DNA of 22,741 bases from Conoideocrella luteorostrata. Its lineage: Eukaryota > Ascomycota > Sordariomycetes > Hypocreales > Clavicipitaceae. Shown here in pieces: positions 10,359 to 20,530 of this stretch. Within the stretch, counting starts at the first letter, position 1. Every line of letters starts with the position of its first letter. The notes below the pieces were generated by a model. It worked only from the letters and a program-made list of their open reading frames with translations, was not told the origin of the DNA and did no database searches. Both the position numbers and the translations under genes were made by a program. The stretch is from contig JASWJB010000491.1 of the NCBI GenBank assembly GCA_032433595.1, forward strand, positions 1-22,741, read 5' to 3'.

Positions 10359-12555
10359 TTGTGGCATGGCGACAGCGAAGACACATGAAGGGTTGCAACT
10401 GTGCACTGATGATGCTGGCGCTCCCTGCGGTAATTATTTCCGTGCTCTCTCTATTTTATTTTTATTTTTTAAAATGACTCTGCTCGACACGGCGGTGCTC
10501 GCTATTTTTCTTGAATTCAATCACCGAATGACGGACCTTTGGCGTCGACATTCAAGTGTGCTTGGACATGGTGCTCGAGCCGAATAAAGGCGGAGAATAC
10601 TTTCCCCAGTTCATGACGAGCTAATCTATTGCCCCCAAGGATGCGTCACAAAAGCCCATACATCACCGTAACTGGCTAAATAAAGAGGTTAATTAACTAA
10701 CACAGAGACTTGGCGCATTGGGCTTTATCGACGGAGTGCGGAAACCTAGGTGTGCGTGCGTCGGAGGGTATCAGGGTCTAATGCGCTGCAACGAACGCTG
10801 TCGCTCTTTGGCCAGTGGAATGAATGATTTCTTCGCGGTGGCAGCCGAACCAACATGATTGTCGTTATTCGTTCAAACAGGCGATTTGTTGAGAGCGAGG
10901 ATTAATTATTGCGCCGGTCCGTAGGGTTCATGATGCGAAAGCCATTGAATCTACGGAGTACGGACTGTCAAAAACGGTGTTTTTGCAGAGTTGGTATTTT
11001 GCTTCTCTTTCGATTTTGTAACCTTCAATCCTCTGTGGACAACGCGTGCCAGTTTGTGATGGAAGTACTGGGTACAACCTTGATTGTTAGTCGTGTGTCA
11101 GTAGTCGTTCCCAGACGGCGTGGGGCGTAGGGAGCAGATCAAAAAGTCAAAAGCAAAGACTCTGCCAAAATGAGACCGCCGCCGTCGTGACGATGCTTTG
11201 CGACTACCTATAGCGAGTGTGAACCTTCATGCTGGTGCAGCCACTTACAGCAAATAGCCTCAGCGCATTAGCTTCAGTGTTTGCATGATCAGTCGATGTC
11301 ATTGCTAACTCGGTGTGTCCTCAGGCCACCAGGAAAGCCCAGTATTTCTGACGCCTCATGCTCGAGTGTTGGGTGTCGGAGCATTTTCAGCACTGAGATT
11401 CCAAAGTCTCCAATGCGCCCCTCTCCCCCCCACGATGTGCGACTCTCATCTGAGCACAGGCTGCGCTTCAACCCACTACCAATCGCCGTGTATGAATGAC
11501 GCCGTCGTATCTGGCTGGCATACAGATACCATACGGAGTAAATTCCCAATCTCACAAATTTTGGTCCTTGTGTTGGATGTGCTTGACATGTTTCCTGACT
11601 CGGTTTTTCGGATGGTGCCAGTTGACCCAGCGAGACGGCGACTGGTCAATCAAGTCAGCCGCGTTTGAAGTCGGACCGCCTTTTTACCTTTCTGGGTCGC
11701 CCATCAGCGCCAGTGCTGGACTGTTCGCCGCCTTTTACGGGCTGTGGGCTGCTGTGCTGAGTGGTCTGGCTAACAGTGGTGCTGCTACCGATTGTCGGAG
11801 CGTAGCGACATGAGCGAGTTCTCAACGTAAATCCCACTTTGCATTCCACCTGCATCCCAAAAGTACCTGGCCAAGCGGCTCAGCAAACATTAGTTCTTGC
11901 TAAACGAGCAAGCCTAGCCATGTCGTGAGCATGATAAAGTCATCCAAATGATCTTGTGTGGTACTCCGTACTCTGACAGAGTGAGTGGACGGACTGCTGA
12001 GGACATTAGTTAGTGCCAATCGTTTTCAGGCAAGGAGACGCCGCCAGCCCAGTTATGTCCAGCCCAACCCAGCCATCTGCCAGTCTCCAGCTGGTTCATG
12101 CTTTTTGCCAGCACGGAGTACTATTGTGCTCAGTGCTCCATAATTGTTACTTAATCCGAACCATCTCGTCAGCCAAGTGCAGCCGACAGGTCGACCTGTT
12201 GGTCTTGGCCAGTCGCAGATGTATTGTTGTATTGCCACTTTTTGATAAGGTGTATTGTGATACCATGCTGGTCTTCCAATTTTGGCCCCTCCTCATTCAC
12301 TGATAGTTCTTTTTTGTTTTGTTCGGCTATTGGTAGACCCGTCCACCAGTACTCCGTGGGTCGTATCTCAGTCGCAGCTAAGGATGCCTGTCTCTCTTTG
12401 TCCATCCATACTTCCTGCGTCTGTAACATCTGACTGATGCTCGACCCGCCTCCTCTCTCTTTTGCGCCGCCGTTGACGCCGCTCGGCGCCATGGCTCTAA
12501 TACATGTCGTCCTGTCCAGCATACAATGACTCTGGGTGTCGGGTTGATCATGTAC

Positions 12556-12639
12556 GTACTCCGTACGGAGTACTGTGTACGGAATTCTCCATCCCCACCA
12601 GTCCATACGGACTACGGAGTAACTACGGAGTACTGGAGT
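12556..12639. repeat. Cluster of TACGGAGTA motifs with an 18-bp perfect palindrome
   Basis: GTACTCCGTACGGAGTAC at 12556-12573 is a perfect 18-bp palindrome formed by two head-to-head motif copies. It is followed by GTACGGAATTC at 12577-12587 and a run of direct copies at 12606-12639 (TACGGACTACGGAGTAAC, then TACGGAGTACTGGAGT). This is the densest grouping in the window and lies about 2.6 kb upstream of the RING gene start codon. Confidence 0.9.
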
Positions 12640-13333
12640 TCTCTTTCCTCCTCCTTGTGCCGTTCCCATCGCCCATCCCCTCATCTCCTCGTCGGTTCTG
12701 ACCTCGCAGGCCCAGTAAAGGCGAGTGTCCGGCCTAGACGGACCGGCCAAGGTGGGTGAAGAAGCCTGACGCCGTGTGCGTTGTTGTATGTACGTACCCG
12801 TCCGTCGCTTCATGTCATTGGCAGTTTTCCGATGACAGGAGAGCGTGACAAAAATGAAACCCCAGCTCGATGCTCGATGCTTGAATACATCCCAGCGTCT
12901 CATTTCAAGCCATCCAGGACGGACTGCCCCTCCTCTTTGTCTTCTCTTCCCCCCTTGCCCCTCCGGTTAATATCGAGTAACCCGTCGTCTCGGTTAACCA
13001 TGTTGCATGCCATCAACGAATCCACGCACTGTACGGACTACTCCGCGGTCACGTATAATCAGAGGTCCACGTATTACCTGATGAATGGAGTACTAAGCAG
13101 CATGTGTTGTAGTAATACTATTAGCACAGAGTGGTGCTAGTACGAGTCTGTCGGAGACGGACAATAGATTGCGAGAATGTGCACCACCAAGCTTAGCACG
13201 AAGCCAAGCATCATTAATTGCTGCTGACCTTGACTGATTTGAATGGCACCCGAGCTCCAAGGTGCAGACGCCGAGGGAAAGTGGCCGGCTGAGCTGGCTG
13301 GCTGGGTAGGGAAGGTGCCAGACACACCACCTC

Positions 13334-13352
13334 ACTGACTGACTGACTGACT
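13334..13352. repeat. ACTG tetranucleotide microsatellite
   Basis: Nearly five perfect ACTG units occur in a row at the left edge of the CT-rich region. Confidence 0.95.
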
Positions 13353-13440
13353 CTCTCCTTCCCGCATGTCCCGTCCATTGACGTTGACCAGTCTGCTTAT
13401 CCACTTTCCGGATTTATTCATTTCATACCCGCCGGTGGTC

Positions 13441-13500
13441 TGGCCTGGCCTGGTCTTGCTTTGCTTGCTTTGCCTGCTTTGCCTGCTTGCTTGCTTGCTC
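13441..13500. repeat. Imperfect CTTGC/CTTTGC/CCTGG tandem tract
   Basis: The 60 bases consist almost entirely of short pyrimidine-rich units (TGGCC, then CTTTGC, CCTGC, CTTGC). A frame across it would encode a Leu/Cys repeat, which is low-complexity and not evidence of a gene. Confidence 0.85.
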
Positions 13501-13957
13501 GCATCATCCATCCACCACCGCCTGGCCTGTCTGGTGTTAAATGGAGGTAATACCGCCGAATCTGACTTTACTCCATCCTGTTATTGCCTTTTTGCTATGT
13601 ACCCTCGCCTCGCCTCGTTGCGTTGCCCGCACGTCTAGAGCTCCCACCCCCTCCCTCCAGTCTCCCTTCTTCTATGTTGGTCTCTCGTGTGGTCGACCCA
13701 TCCAGCCGGGTTGGACTGTGCCGCTGCTCTTTGATCTTCTGACACCACTGGCGTCCGTTCATGTCAGGCTTTTTGACCTCTTGTCCGTTGGATGCCCATG
13801 CCTACGTAGCCAGCCGGCTGGGGGCTTGATTCATCGTGCCCGCTTTCACTTGTCGTCGTCAGGGATTTCTGATACATAGCGGCTGCTGCAAGTACTGCAA
13901 CTACCGCGATCGCTGCTGTTCTGCATCCTCCATTGTATTTTCTTCTTCTTCTTTCCT

Positions 13958-13979
13958 ACACACACACACACACACACAC
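13958..13979. repeat. (AC)11 dinucleotide microsatellite
   Basis: Eleven perfect AC units lie directly after a TCTTCTTCTT tract. Confidence 0.97.
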
Positions 13980-14458
13980 GCCCACCCTCTGGCTTCTCAT
14001 CGCCCTACCTATTCCTGGTGCCCGTGCCGTCTCTTGAACTGTGGTGTTCGTGCTTGCTGGCAGCTTTGCATGTCGTGTTCGCTTTGACCAGCTTCTTGTC
14101 CTTCGACTCTTAGACGCTCCAGGCCTTCGCCTTTCAGCTTCAAAGTACCAACATTGAAACTTATAAGATCCCGCCACCACCACCTAAACGCTTTGGAATA
14201 GTATTGGCAAATAAAGCTTTCCACATCCCGCATACTTTGGTCGTGCCTCGTGGTCATCCGACGAAACCGACTTATTCCCCACTAATTGCTGCCGTTGGTA
14301 ACCATCTGGGCTGCTCGCCGCCATTTCACCACTCTTACTCTCTTCCGTCCGGATACTCTTGTTTCCAGCTCTCTTGCCTACAAATCTGTGTCCGTGAGGT
14401 TTCGGAGAGCATCTCTCCCTTCGCCGTCAACCCGGACCGACTACCAGGCGTTCATTAC

Positions 14459-14486
14459 CTGCTCTCTGCTCTCTGCTCTCTGCTCT
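14459..14486. repeat. CTGCTCT heptanucleotide repeat, four copies
   Basis: Four perfect 7-base units lie within the CT-rich upstream region of the RING gene. Confidence 0.95.
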
Positions 14487-15285
14487 GGATCAGCTGGCTC
14501 AGCTGCCATTCTGGCCAGCTCCTGCCTATCAAAGGTGTACAAGGCAAACGTCTTCAGTCTGTGACAAACTCTCGACCTTACAATCACGACGAGCGGATGT
14601 CGGGCAGGACCCTCCTTCCCTAATTCGTATCAACATTTGCCCATCAAATGTTGCGGCTGTACCCAGCCTGAATCACTCCAGGACTCGACTGATAGCCTGC
14701 GACTTCGGTCTCATAAGCTACCTCCCTCATAAAGCCTTACCATTTCTTTCGCACCTGCCACCCAAGTCCTTCGTCATCCTCTATGCCATTCCGTCCTCGT
14801 CGTACACCATCTCTGCCGTCTCTCTTCTATCTACACTCACCTGATACATATCGTTGCAGACTTACAGACCACGATTTTCTCGACTATCCGTGATCTATTA
14901 CCACATAATCAATCCACCTCCTAGTCGTTTGTCTCGGTATCTGTCCTTCGCTTTCCCTCGGTCTCGACGTCTCTACCCTGTCGCTCGTTAGCGTGTCATT
15001 CGCTTGATCTCATACCTGTGCCGCCTTATGCGAGCTCCTAGGACGGCCAAGCAAAGTAGCGCGAGCAGCATCACAACACAGCAGACAAAACTCCCTCGAG
15101 ACGACTATTTGGGAGGATTAACTGGTCCTTCACAATACAACTAGATCCAGTATCACTAGAGGGCGTCATCGTCGGCCACTATCCGGCATCCTGGTGACGA
15201 ATTTGCGATTATTTCATTATCGCGCTTCCGCCTCTGCAACTAACGTTGCTCGGAGGGGGAGGCAAGTGACCACAGCTTGTTCAAA

Positions 15286-17489
15286 ATGGACCAAATGAAC
15301 CTCCTCCCGAATAATCCTCGGAGGCTGGCTTCTGAGGGCAATCCACTGCAAGTCTCACCGAGTGTCATGGGCCATCATTACGTATCGCACATGGCGACAA
15401 TGTCGGCATGGCACCAGCCATTACCGCTCAATGAGATTTACTTTACCCATAGTACAGGCTTTGTGCAACCTTCACATTTAGGCCAACATGGATCGCTTCC
15501 TCACCCGGACCGCTCCTTGCGCGCTCTGCAGACTGTAGATTCTGTTGCTGGGCTGCCTGCAGATCCAATTTATTGGTCTGCTGCATTGCAGCCAACGTCG
15601 AGTATGGCGGTCTCCATGTCAAACTCCAGCATGTCAATGGACAATTCTGGTGCAAGCTCAAGTTCGGGGTTTTCAGTAGCGGGTGAGGGGATAGAAAATG
15701 CAAATGCAGGAGCACGAGGCTTGGCTCTCCAGCCACCTGCAGCAGTTGATTGGGCACCGTCGGGTGCGACCTCAGATGCACATGCAATCACTTCTTCCCT
15801 TTTTTCGTTTTCTACACGTCTAGCAAACGTGTCCGAACAACCGAGCGCTTCGTCAGGTACAAATCTTTCATATCCTTTGTCGCCAACTTACCCCCGGCGC
15901 TCAATGCCGATTCCATCACAAAGCCCTCAAAGGCCTCAACGCTCGCAGTCATGTAAGTCACAGCCTCAACGCAAACATTGCAGCAACAAGCGTATTTTGC
16001 TTGCTGCTGACACACACACGCACGCATGTAGACAGACATCATTGGTTTGTTTGTCTTATCTAAGCTCTACGTTCTTCTATCTCGTTTCAGCAAGTCCCAG
16101 GTATACAGGGCTGAATTTTTTTGGTCCGATGACGGCTAACATGAAAATGACAGCCAACCTATTTGGGTACCGTGACATCACTGGCCTTCCTTCGCCGACA
16201 TCAGAGCGTCGCCGTCAGGCATACTCTCGGGGCCGACGGACCATGGCTTCCCGTCAATCCGAATCTGACCCTCCGCGGCCACAGGAGGAGACAAGCCAGG
16301 ATGCTGCGGGTGACAATGCAACAGCATCACCAAGACCAATTCGCCGAGCAAGTCTTACCGATGATATGATTGCACGTCAAATGCAAATGTTCCGTGGTGC
16401 TGTGTCGAGTAAATTAGTGGCTTCAAAAGCAGCTATACAATCGTTGCAGAGTATTGATGTATCGGCTCTGCCAGAAAATGAGAAGAGTAAGTCGCGAATG
16501 GAACACGGTATTTACTGTGATGACTTGAACTTATGTGTTTCTAGCATGTGTCATTTGCTACAACGACTATGGTGTAGCAAGCCCTGAAGGAGTAAATGAG
16601 GCACCGCTTCGTATTCCCTCGTGCAAACATATATTCGGAGACCACTGCATTAAAAAATGGTTGGAAGACTCGGACAGCTGCCCATATTGTCGAAGTAAAC
16701 TACAGTCGGAACCGAAGCACACATATGGATCAGCGAGAACGTTTCTCAATATGATGAGGATGCGGGGACTGCCTTTACCAGCAGGGTGAGCTGTACAAGT
16801 ATATGGAAGACGCCACAAACGGAAACTGACGTGATGTTAGACTCTCCGAAGAGGTTATTACCAGGCTAACAAGTAGACCGGTAACGGACCACGACTTACA
16901 AGAGTTATTCGCACAATCTGCCCGTACCGCAGACCGTCGTTCACCTCCAGATGATGCCACTGGGCAAGATCAACGTAGGACACGACAGCGACGAAGTGGC
17001 CCAGCGTCCGAGTTCCGGTTTGCCGAGCTGCGAGCAGCTCAAGTTCGCCCAGCTCCAGAGTCCTCCTCGTATCCAGGGCCACAAGACTTGCCTCCTGATC
17101 TTATGCCGAGAAATATGCCGTGGAATAGACACGCGACGGCTATTCAAGAGCGGGCGCAGCCTAGGCTCGCCGCTAATGACGCGTCTGCCCACTTTATGGG
17201 TTTGAATGAACAAAGACCTGCGGCAGAACATGCAAACTTGGCGAGGACACGATATCCAGCACCTGACCCTACCGCTCCAGTGATTGTGCATGGTTCAACA
17301 GTACGGGAGCCAAGAGCACCAAACCCACTGCACACAGCGTCGATCGAGCCACACGTGGGTAATATTGCCACGCCAAGTTTGACAGCGGCGATGCAGCCAT
17401 CGTCTCCACCCAACCTAGGGACTTCAAATCAACGGCCAGCTGAGCCCGAACCGCCACATCTTCGTCCAAGCAGAAATCGGCCGTGGTGA
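15286..17489 (+). CDS. RING-type E3 ubiquitin ligase, multi-exon
   Basis: The model is exons 15286-15952, 16091-16486, 16545-16785 and 16841-17489, giving 650 aa. The start is ATG 15286 in good context (TCAAAATGG). Residues 1-310 are low-complexity and rich in Ser, Met, Pro and Gln. A probable helical segment spans about 313-354. The RING follows: C356-x2-C359, then C381-K-H383, C389, C400-x2-C403, with CIKKWLEDSDSCPYC. The position usually holding the fifth zinc ligand is Gly386. The remainder is Pro/Arg-rich and disordered. RING proteins bring E2-ubiquitin to substrates, so a ligase role is inferred from the finger; substrate and location are unknown. No signal peptide or clear membrane segment is seen. 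Codons rejoin correctly across all introns, and the splice 16486/16545 is what completes the RING start (EKTCVIC). A different last splice could extend the protein to a stop at 17599-17601 (666 aa). Confidence 0.85.
15953..16090 (+). other. Intron 1 of the RING gene, stop-free and a multiple of three
   Basis: The donor is GTAAGT and the acceptor TTTCAG follows a pyrimidine tract. The length is 138 bases with no in-frame stop, so retention would insert 46 residues, including a His/Thr/Ala run from an AC/GC microsatellite. Removal joins RSQS to SSPRYTG. Confidence 0.75.
16487..16544 (+). other. Intron 2 of the RING gene
   Basis: The donor is GTAAGT, a branch-like TTGAAC or TGAC lies near 16521-16530, and the acceptor is CTAG, giving 58 bases. 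Splicing is needed to produce the RING finger; retention gives an early stop at 16585-16587. Confidence 0.9.
16786..16840 (+). other. Intron 3 of the RING gene
   Basis: The donor is GTGAGC, the branch site CTGAC is at 16826-16830, and the acceptor is TTAG, giving 55 bases. Retention gives a stop immediately after the donor. Confidence 0.85.
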
Positions 17490-18791
17490 TGACGAAGAAC
17501 AATTTGGGTGTGCTGATTCATCTGGGCACTCAAGCATGGAGGGCGATGGATTTGACCAGCTGACCACACGGCCACAACCAGTTTCATCACAACGATTATG
17601 AGCGATATGAACATCAACATTTCTATAATCTTATTTTTTTTTCATCATATCAATTTTCTTTTATTTTCCCTTCCATCTCAACCGACAGTCGCACGGTAGG
17701 TCGAGGAGAGGAGACCTGAACTGTGGGAAGCCCCTACTGACTTACGTTGCACTTTGGCGCTCGTGGGCACGTGAGGAATTACAGACCATAGCATGGTATG
17801 GTGTTTCGCATTTTGATAGCATAAGCATGAACCGGTTGGTCGGCACATGGTATAGATTGTGTACATGTATTTTTCATAGTACAGGAGACAGCGGAGAGAT
17901 GAGAGAGCGAATGAAAGTCGAAATAGCAAAGCTGATAGCGAGGATTAATAATGGATACTGAAGTTAAATAACCCTATAAAATCCACGGCGGTCCCATGTC
18001 GAGCGGCAAAGGGGTCAACTATCCCGCATCTAATAATACAAACCCAAAAGACTGAAAAGGATTAAGGACAGCCCGCCGATGGCACTTGACCTATCTAACT
18101 CAAAACGGATGCAGGCTTTGCGGGGGCCGGTATCGTAAACCCGCCGGCCTTCGAATCGCAGTACGTATTTGGCGATAGCGCAGCCATTGTGCGATTGAGC
18201 GATTGAACGATTGAACGATTGATGGGGGGGGTAAGTGGGGGGCCAACATTGATGGGCGTGATGGGCACATGGACACATGGGGTCGTTCATCGTTTGGTCC
18301 AGTCGCATGTGCTAGAGCTTGGGTCGGCGTTCATTTTTGGATCGAAACCCGCTCGCTCCCTGCGATGGATACCCTGAAAACAGAGCTTGCATTCGAGCAA
18401 GCGTCAAGCAATGCGACGGACAGGCTTTGGTTTTGAGACTTGACATGCGGACGTTCAACCCAGTCGTCCGGCCGAGTTCTCCCAGGTCATTTGAGATGCC
18501 GTAATCAAATCCGCCCAGTGGACGGAGTAGTCCGGTGCAATTAATAAAAGGGATGAGGGTCCTGCCTCTGTTCGTCACTCCGGACTCGAGCATAGTCTAC
18601 TCGATCCATCTGGGCATGGTATTGTAGACTGGGTGACATCTCTTTTACAACACGGCCCTCTGTCAAAAGTCTAACGGAGTAACTAGTCAACCGACCATCG
18701 TGTTGCACCGTCGCGAGCCAGGACCACCCAGCGTACCACCCAACGTCTCTCCAAACATACATATACAAAACACTGGGCAAAACTTCTTGGC
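17490..18791 (+). other. RING 3' end, spacer and P450 promoter
   Basis: A T-rich stretch at about 17629-17668 probably marks the 3' end region of the RING transcript. No gene was found between there and the P450. An 8-bp repeat lies at 18191-18222. ACGGAGTA occurs at 18522-18529 and 18674-18681, about 270 and 118 bases before the P450 ATG. An A/T-rich, TATA-like word (CATATACAAAAC) is near 18760. Confidence 0.5.
18191..18222. repeat. 8-bp tandem repeat, four copies
   Basis: GCGATTGA occurs twice, followed by ACGATTGA twice, then a run of G. It lies in the spacer between the RING and P450 genes. Confidence 0.95.
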
Positions 18792-20530
18792 ATGTACTTC
18801 CCAGGGTACGCTATCACGACTCTCGCCCTGACGGGATGCGCCTATCTCATATGTGTGGCAGGAGTGCACTCTAGATTGCTGCTAGTGGAGGCATTCGCAG
18901 CTATATGGGTCACGAATTCCCTCCTATGGGGTGTTTGGTCCCTGTTGATATACCCTCATTATGTGTCGCCACTGAGAAAGATACCGACGGCAAAGGGAGC
19001 GCATTGGCTGTTTGGGCATGGGCGGAGATTTACGTCGCCCGAGGTGGAACCAACGAGGGAGTGGTGCGTTTTTCTTGACCAAGGATCTTGCACTGATATA
19101 TGGGCTCTGCGTGATTCTTTTGTTCTTGTTCTTTGTAGGGTTTGCAGTGTACTGACTTTTGTTGCTTTAGGATCACAACGGTTCCTCACCAAGGACTGAT
19201 CCGCTACTTTTGGTTTCTCAACATCGAGCGGGTCCTGGTCTCCTCGACTACCGGCCTCGCCGAAGTCCTCGTCACGAAAAGTTATCAATTTAAACGGCCG
19301 GATATCGTGCGCAGGTTACTTGAGCCGGTCCTCGGGGTCAGCATCCTCTTGACGGAAGGGGAGGTTCACAAGGTCCAACGACGAAATCTCATGCCGGCAT
19401 TTGCATTCCGCCATGTAAAAGACTTGTATCCCGTCTTTTGGAAGAAGGCACGCGAGGTTGCGCAGACCATGACTGCTTCGGCAAACGACAATGGTGTGGC
19501 CGAGTTGGATGCGCTGGATTGGGCGAATCGATGTACGCTTGATATCATTGGAGTTGCAGGTCTGGGAGTCGATTTCGGCAGTATTCAGGATCCAAGCAAC
19601 CCCTTGGCTGTGACATACAAGTCTCTTATGACGGAGCAGGGCGGCTCTCGGATCCTGGGATTGCTGCATCTCCTGCTCCCCATGTGGATTGTGAGGAATA
19701 TTCCCATGAGGAGGAACAGCGTCCTAGACATTGCGAATCGAACCATCAGGGGGGTCTGTCGCAATCTGATCCGAGATAAGAAGCTTAAATTGGCAAACAA
19801 AGAAAGGAGAGATGTGGATATTCTGTCCGTGGCTCTGGAAAGCGGTCTCTTCAGCGACGAGAACCTCGTTGACCAGCTCATGACCTTTTTGGCCGCTGGT
19901 CATGACACAACAGCCTCGGCATTAACATGGGCCACGTACCTCCTGTCGTGCCACCCCGACGTGCAGACCCGACTGCGCAATGAAGTTCGCGAGAACCTTC
20001 CCCCTCTCGATGCCGACACCGATATCATGAGCGGAGATATCGACAAACTGCCTTACCTCAACGCCGTGTGTAACGAGGTCCTCCGCGTATTCTCCCCCGT
20101 GCCACGAACTTCCCGCGAAGCTGTCGAAGACACCACCATCCAGGGCCAGCATATCCCAAAGGGGACCGTTATCATGCTCTCCCCCTGGGGCACAAACGTG
20201 GACCAGAACCTCTGGGGGGATGACGCCGCAGAATTCAAACCCGAGAGATGGTTGGGTGCAGAAGGGGCAGACCCGAAAATCGTGGCGGGTGGCGGCGCGA
20301 ACAGTAACTATGCATTTTTGACGTTTTTGCATGGACCGAGGAGTTGTATTGGCGCGAGCTTTGCGAGGTCCGAGTTTGCCTGTCTTTTGGCGGCGTGGGT
20401 TGGTAGGTTCGAGTTTGAGTTGCGGGATAAGGAGAGTCTGGATATGAAAAAGTTGGCGATTCGATATAGCGTCACGGCGAGGCCGAAGGGCGGGTTGCCC
20501 GTCAAGGCGAGGGTTGTGCCGGGGTTTTAG
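18792..20530 (+). CDS. Cytochrome P450 monooxygenase, membrane-anchored
   Basis: Exons 18792-19063 and 19171-20530 encode 543 aa, typical for fungal microsomal P450s. Such enzymes insert one oxygen atom into a hydrophobic substrate using electrons from NADPH-P450 reductase at the ER. Two hydrophobic segments (about 5-24 and 29-53) precede a basic, proline-containing hinge (SPLRKIP near 59). The C-helix region is HKVQRR near 157. The I-helix oxygen-activation motif is AGHDTT at 333-338, the K-helix ExxR is EVLR at 393-396, and the PERF-like motif is PERW at 448-451. The heme loop FLHGPRSCIG spans 476-485 with the cysteine ligand at 483. Splicing completes Trp91 and joins TREW to ITTVPHQG. All key residues are present, so it should be functional. 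The CYP family and substrate cannot be assigned by eye. No biosynthetic cluster partner is visible here. Confidence 0.96.
19064..19170 (+). other. Intron of the P450 gene
   Basis: The donor is GTGCGT, the branch-like ACTGAC is at 19151-19156, and the acceptor is GCTTTAG, giving 107 bases. An AG at 19146-19147 is an alternative acceptor but breaks the join to ITTVPHQG, the expected P450 sequence. Confidence 0.88.

Larger units (their letters stand above)
7930..13100. other. Long gene-poor intergenic region
   Basis: No recognisable gene was found over about 5 kb. The longest open frame is 244 codons on the minus strand (12169-12903); it runs through the TACGGAGTA cluster and has no family features. 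The stretch contains small tandem repeats (8608-8640, 9301-9320), an A/G-rich tract (10281-10358) and many TACGGAGTA copies from 9.9 to 13.05 kb. No terminal inverted repeats, transposase or reverse-transcriptase motifs were seen. It may contain noncoding transcripts or lineage-specific genes that sequence inspection cannot show. Confidence 0.5.
13101..15285 (+). promoter_or_regulatory. Long pyrimidine-rich upstream region of the RING gene
   Basis: About 2.2 kb without a supported gene precedes the RING start codon. The + strand is C/T-rich, especially 13360-14020 and 14330-15010, with several simple repeats. Sequence nearest the gene (about 15050-15285) is A/C-rich, like fungal leaders. Long CT-rich promoters and leaders of this type are common before regulatory genes in filamentous ascomycetes. 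Long open frames within it begin at non-ATG codons or have biased composition, so I do not call them genes. The transcription start and any leader intron are not resolvable. Confidence 0.45.

Noticed and set aside
10180..10406. Phe/Leu/Ser-rich minus-strand ORFs resembling membrane proteins
   Set aside because: They are translations of the A/G-rich tract at 10281-10358.
13366..13638. Leu/Cys-rich hydrophobic small ORF
   Set aside because: The hydrophobic run is a translation of the CTTGC/CTTTGC tandem tract, not a membrane protein signature.
14204..14623. 139-codon + strand frame in the CT-rich region
   Set aside because: It begins at TTG rather than ATG, has biased Ser/Leu/Pro composition from the pyrimidine tract, and crosses the CTGCTCT repeat.
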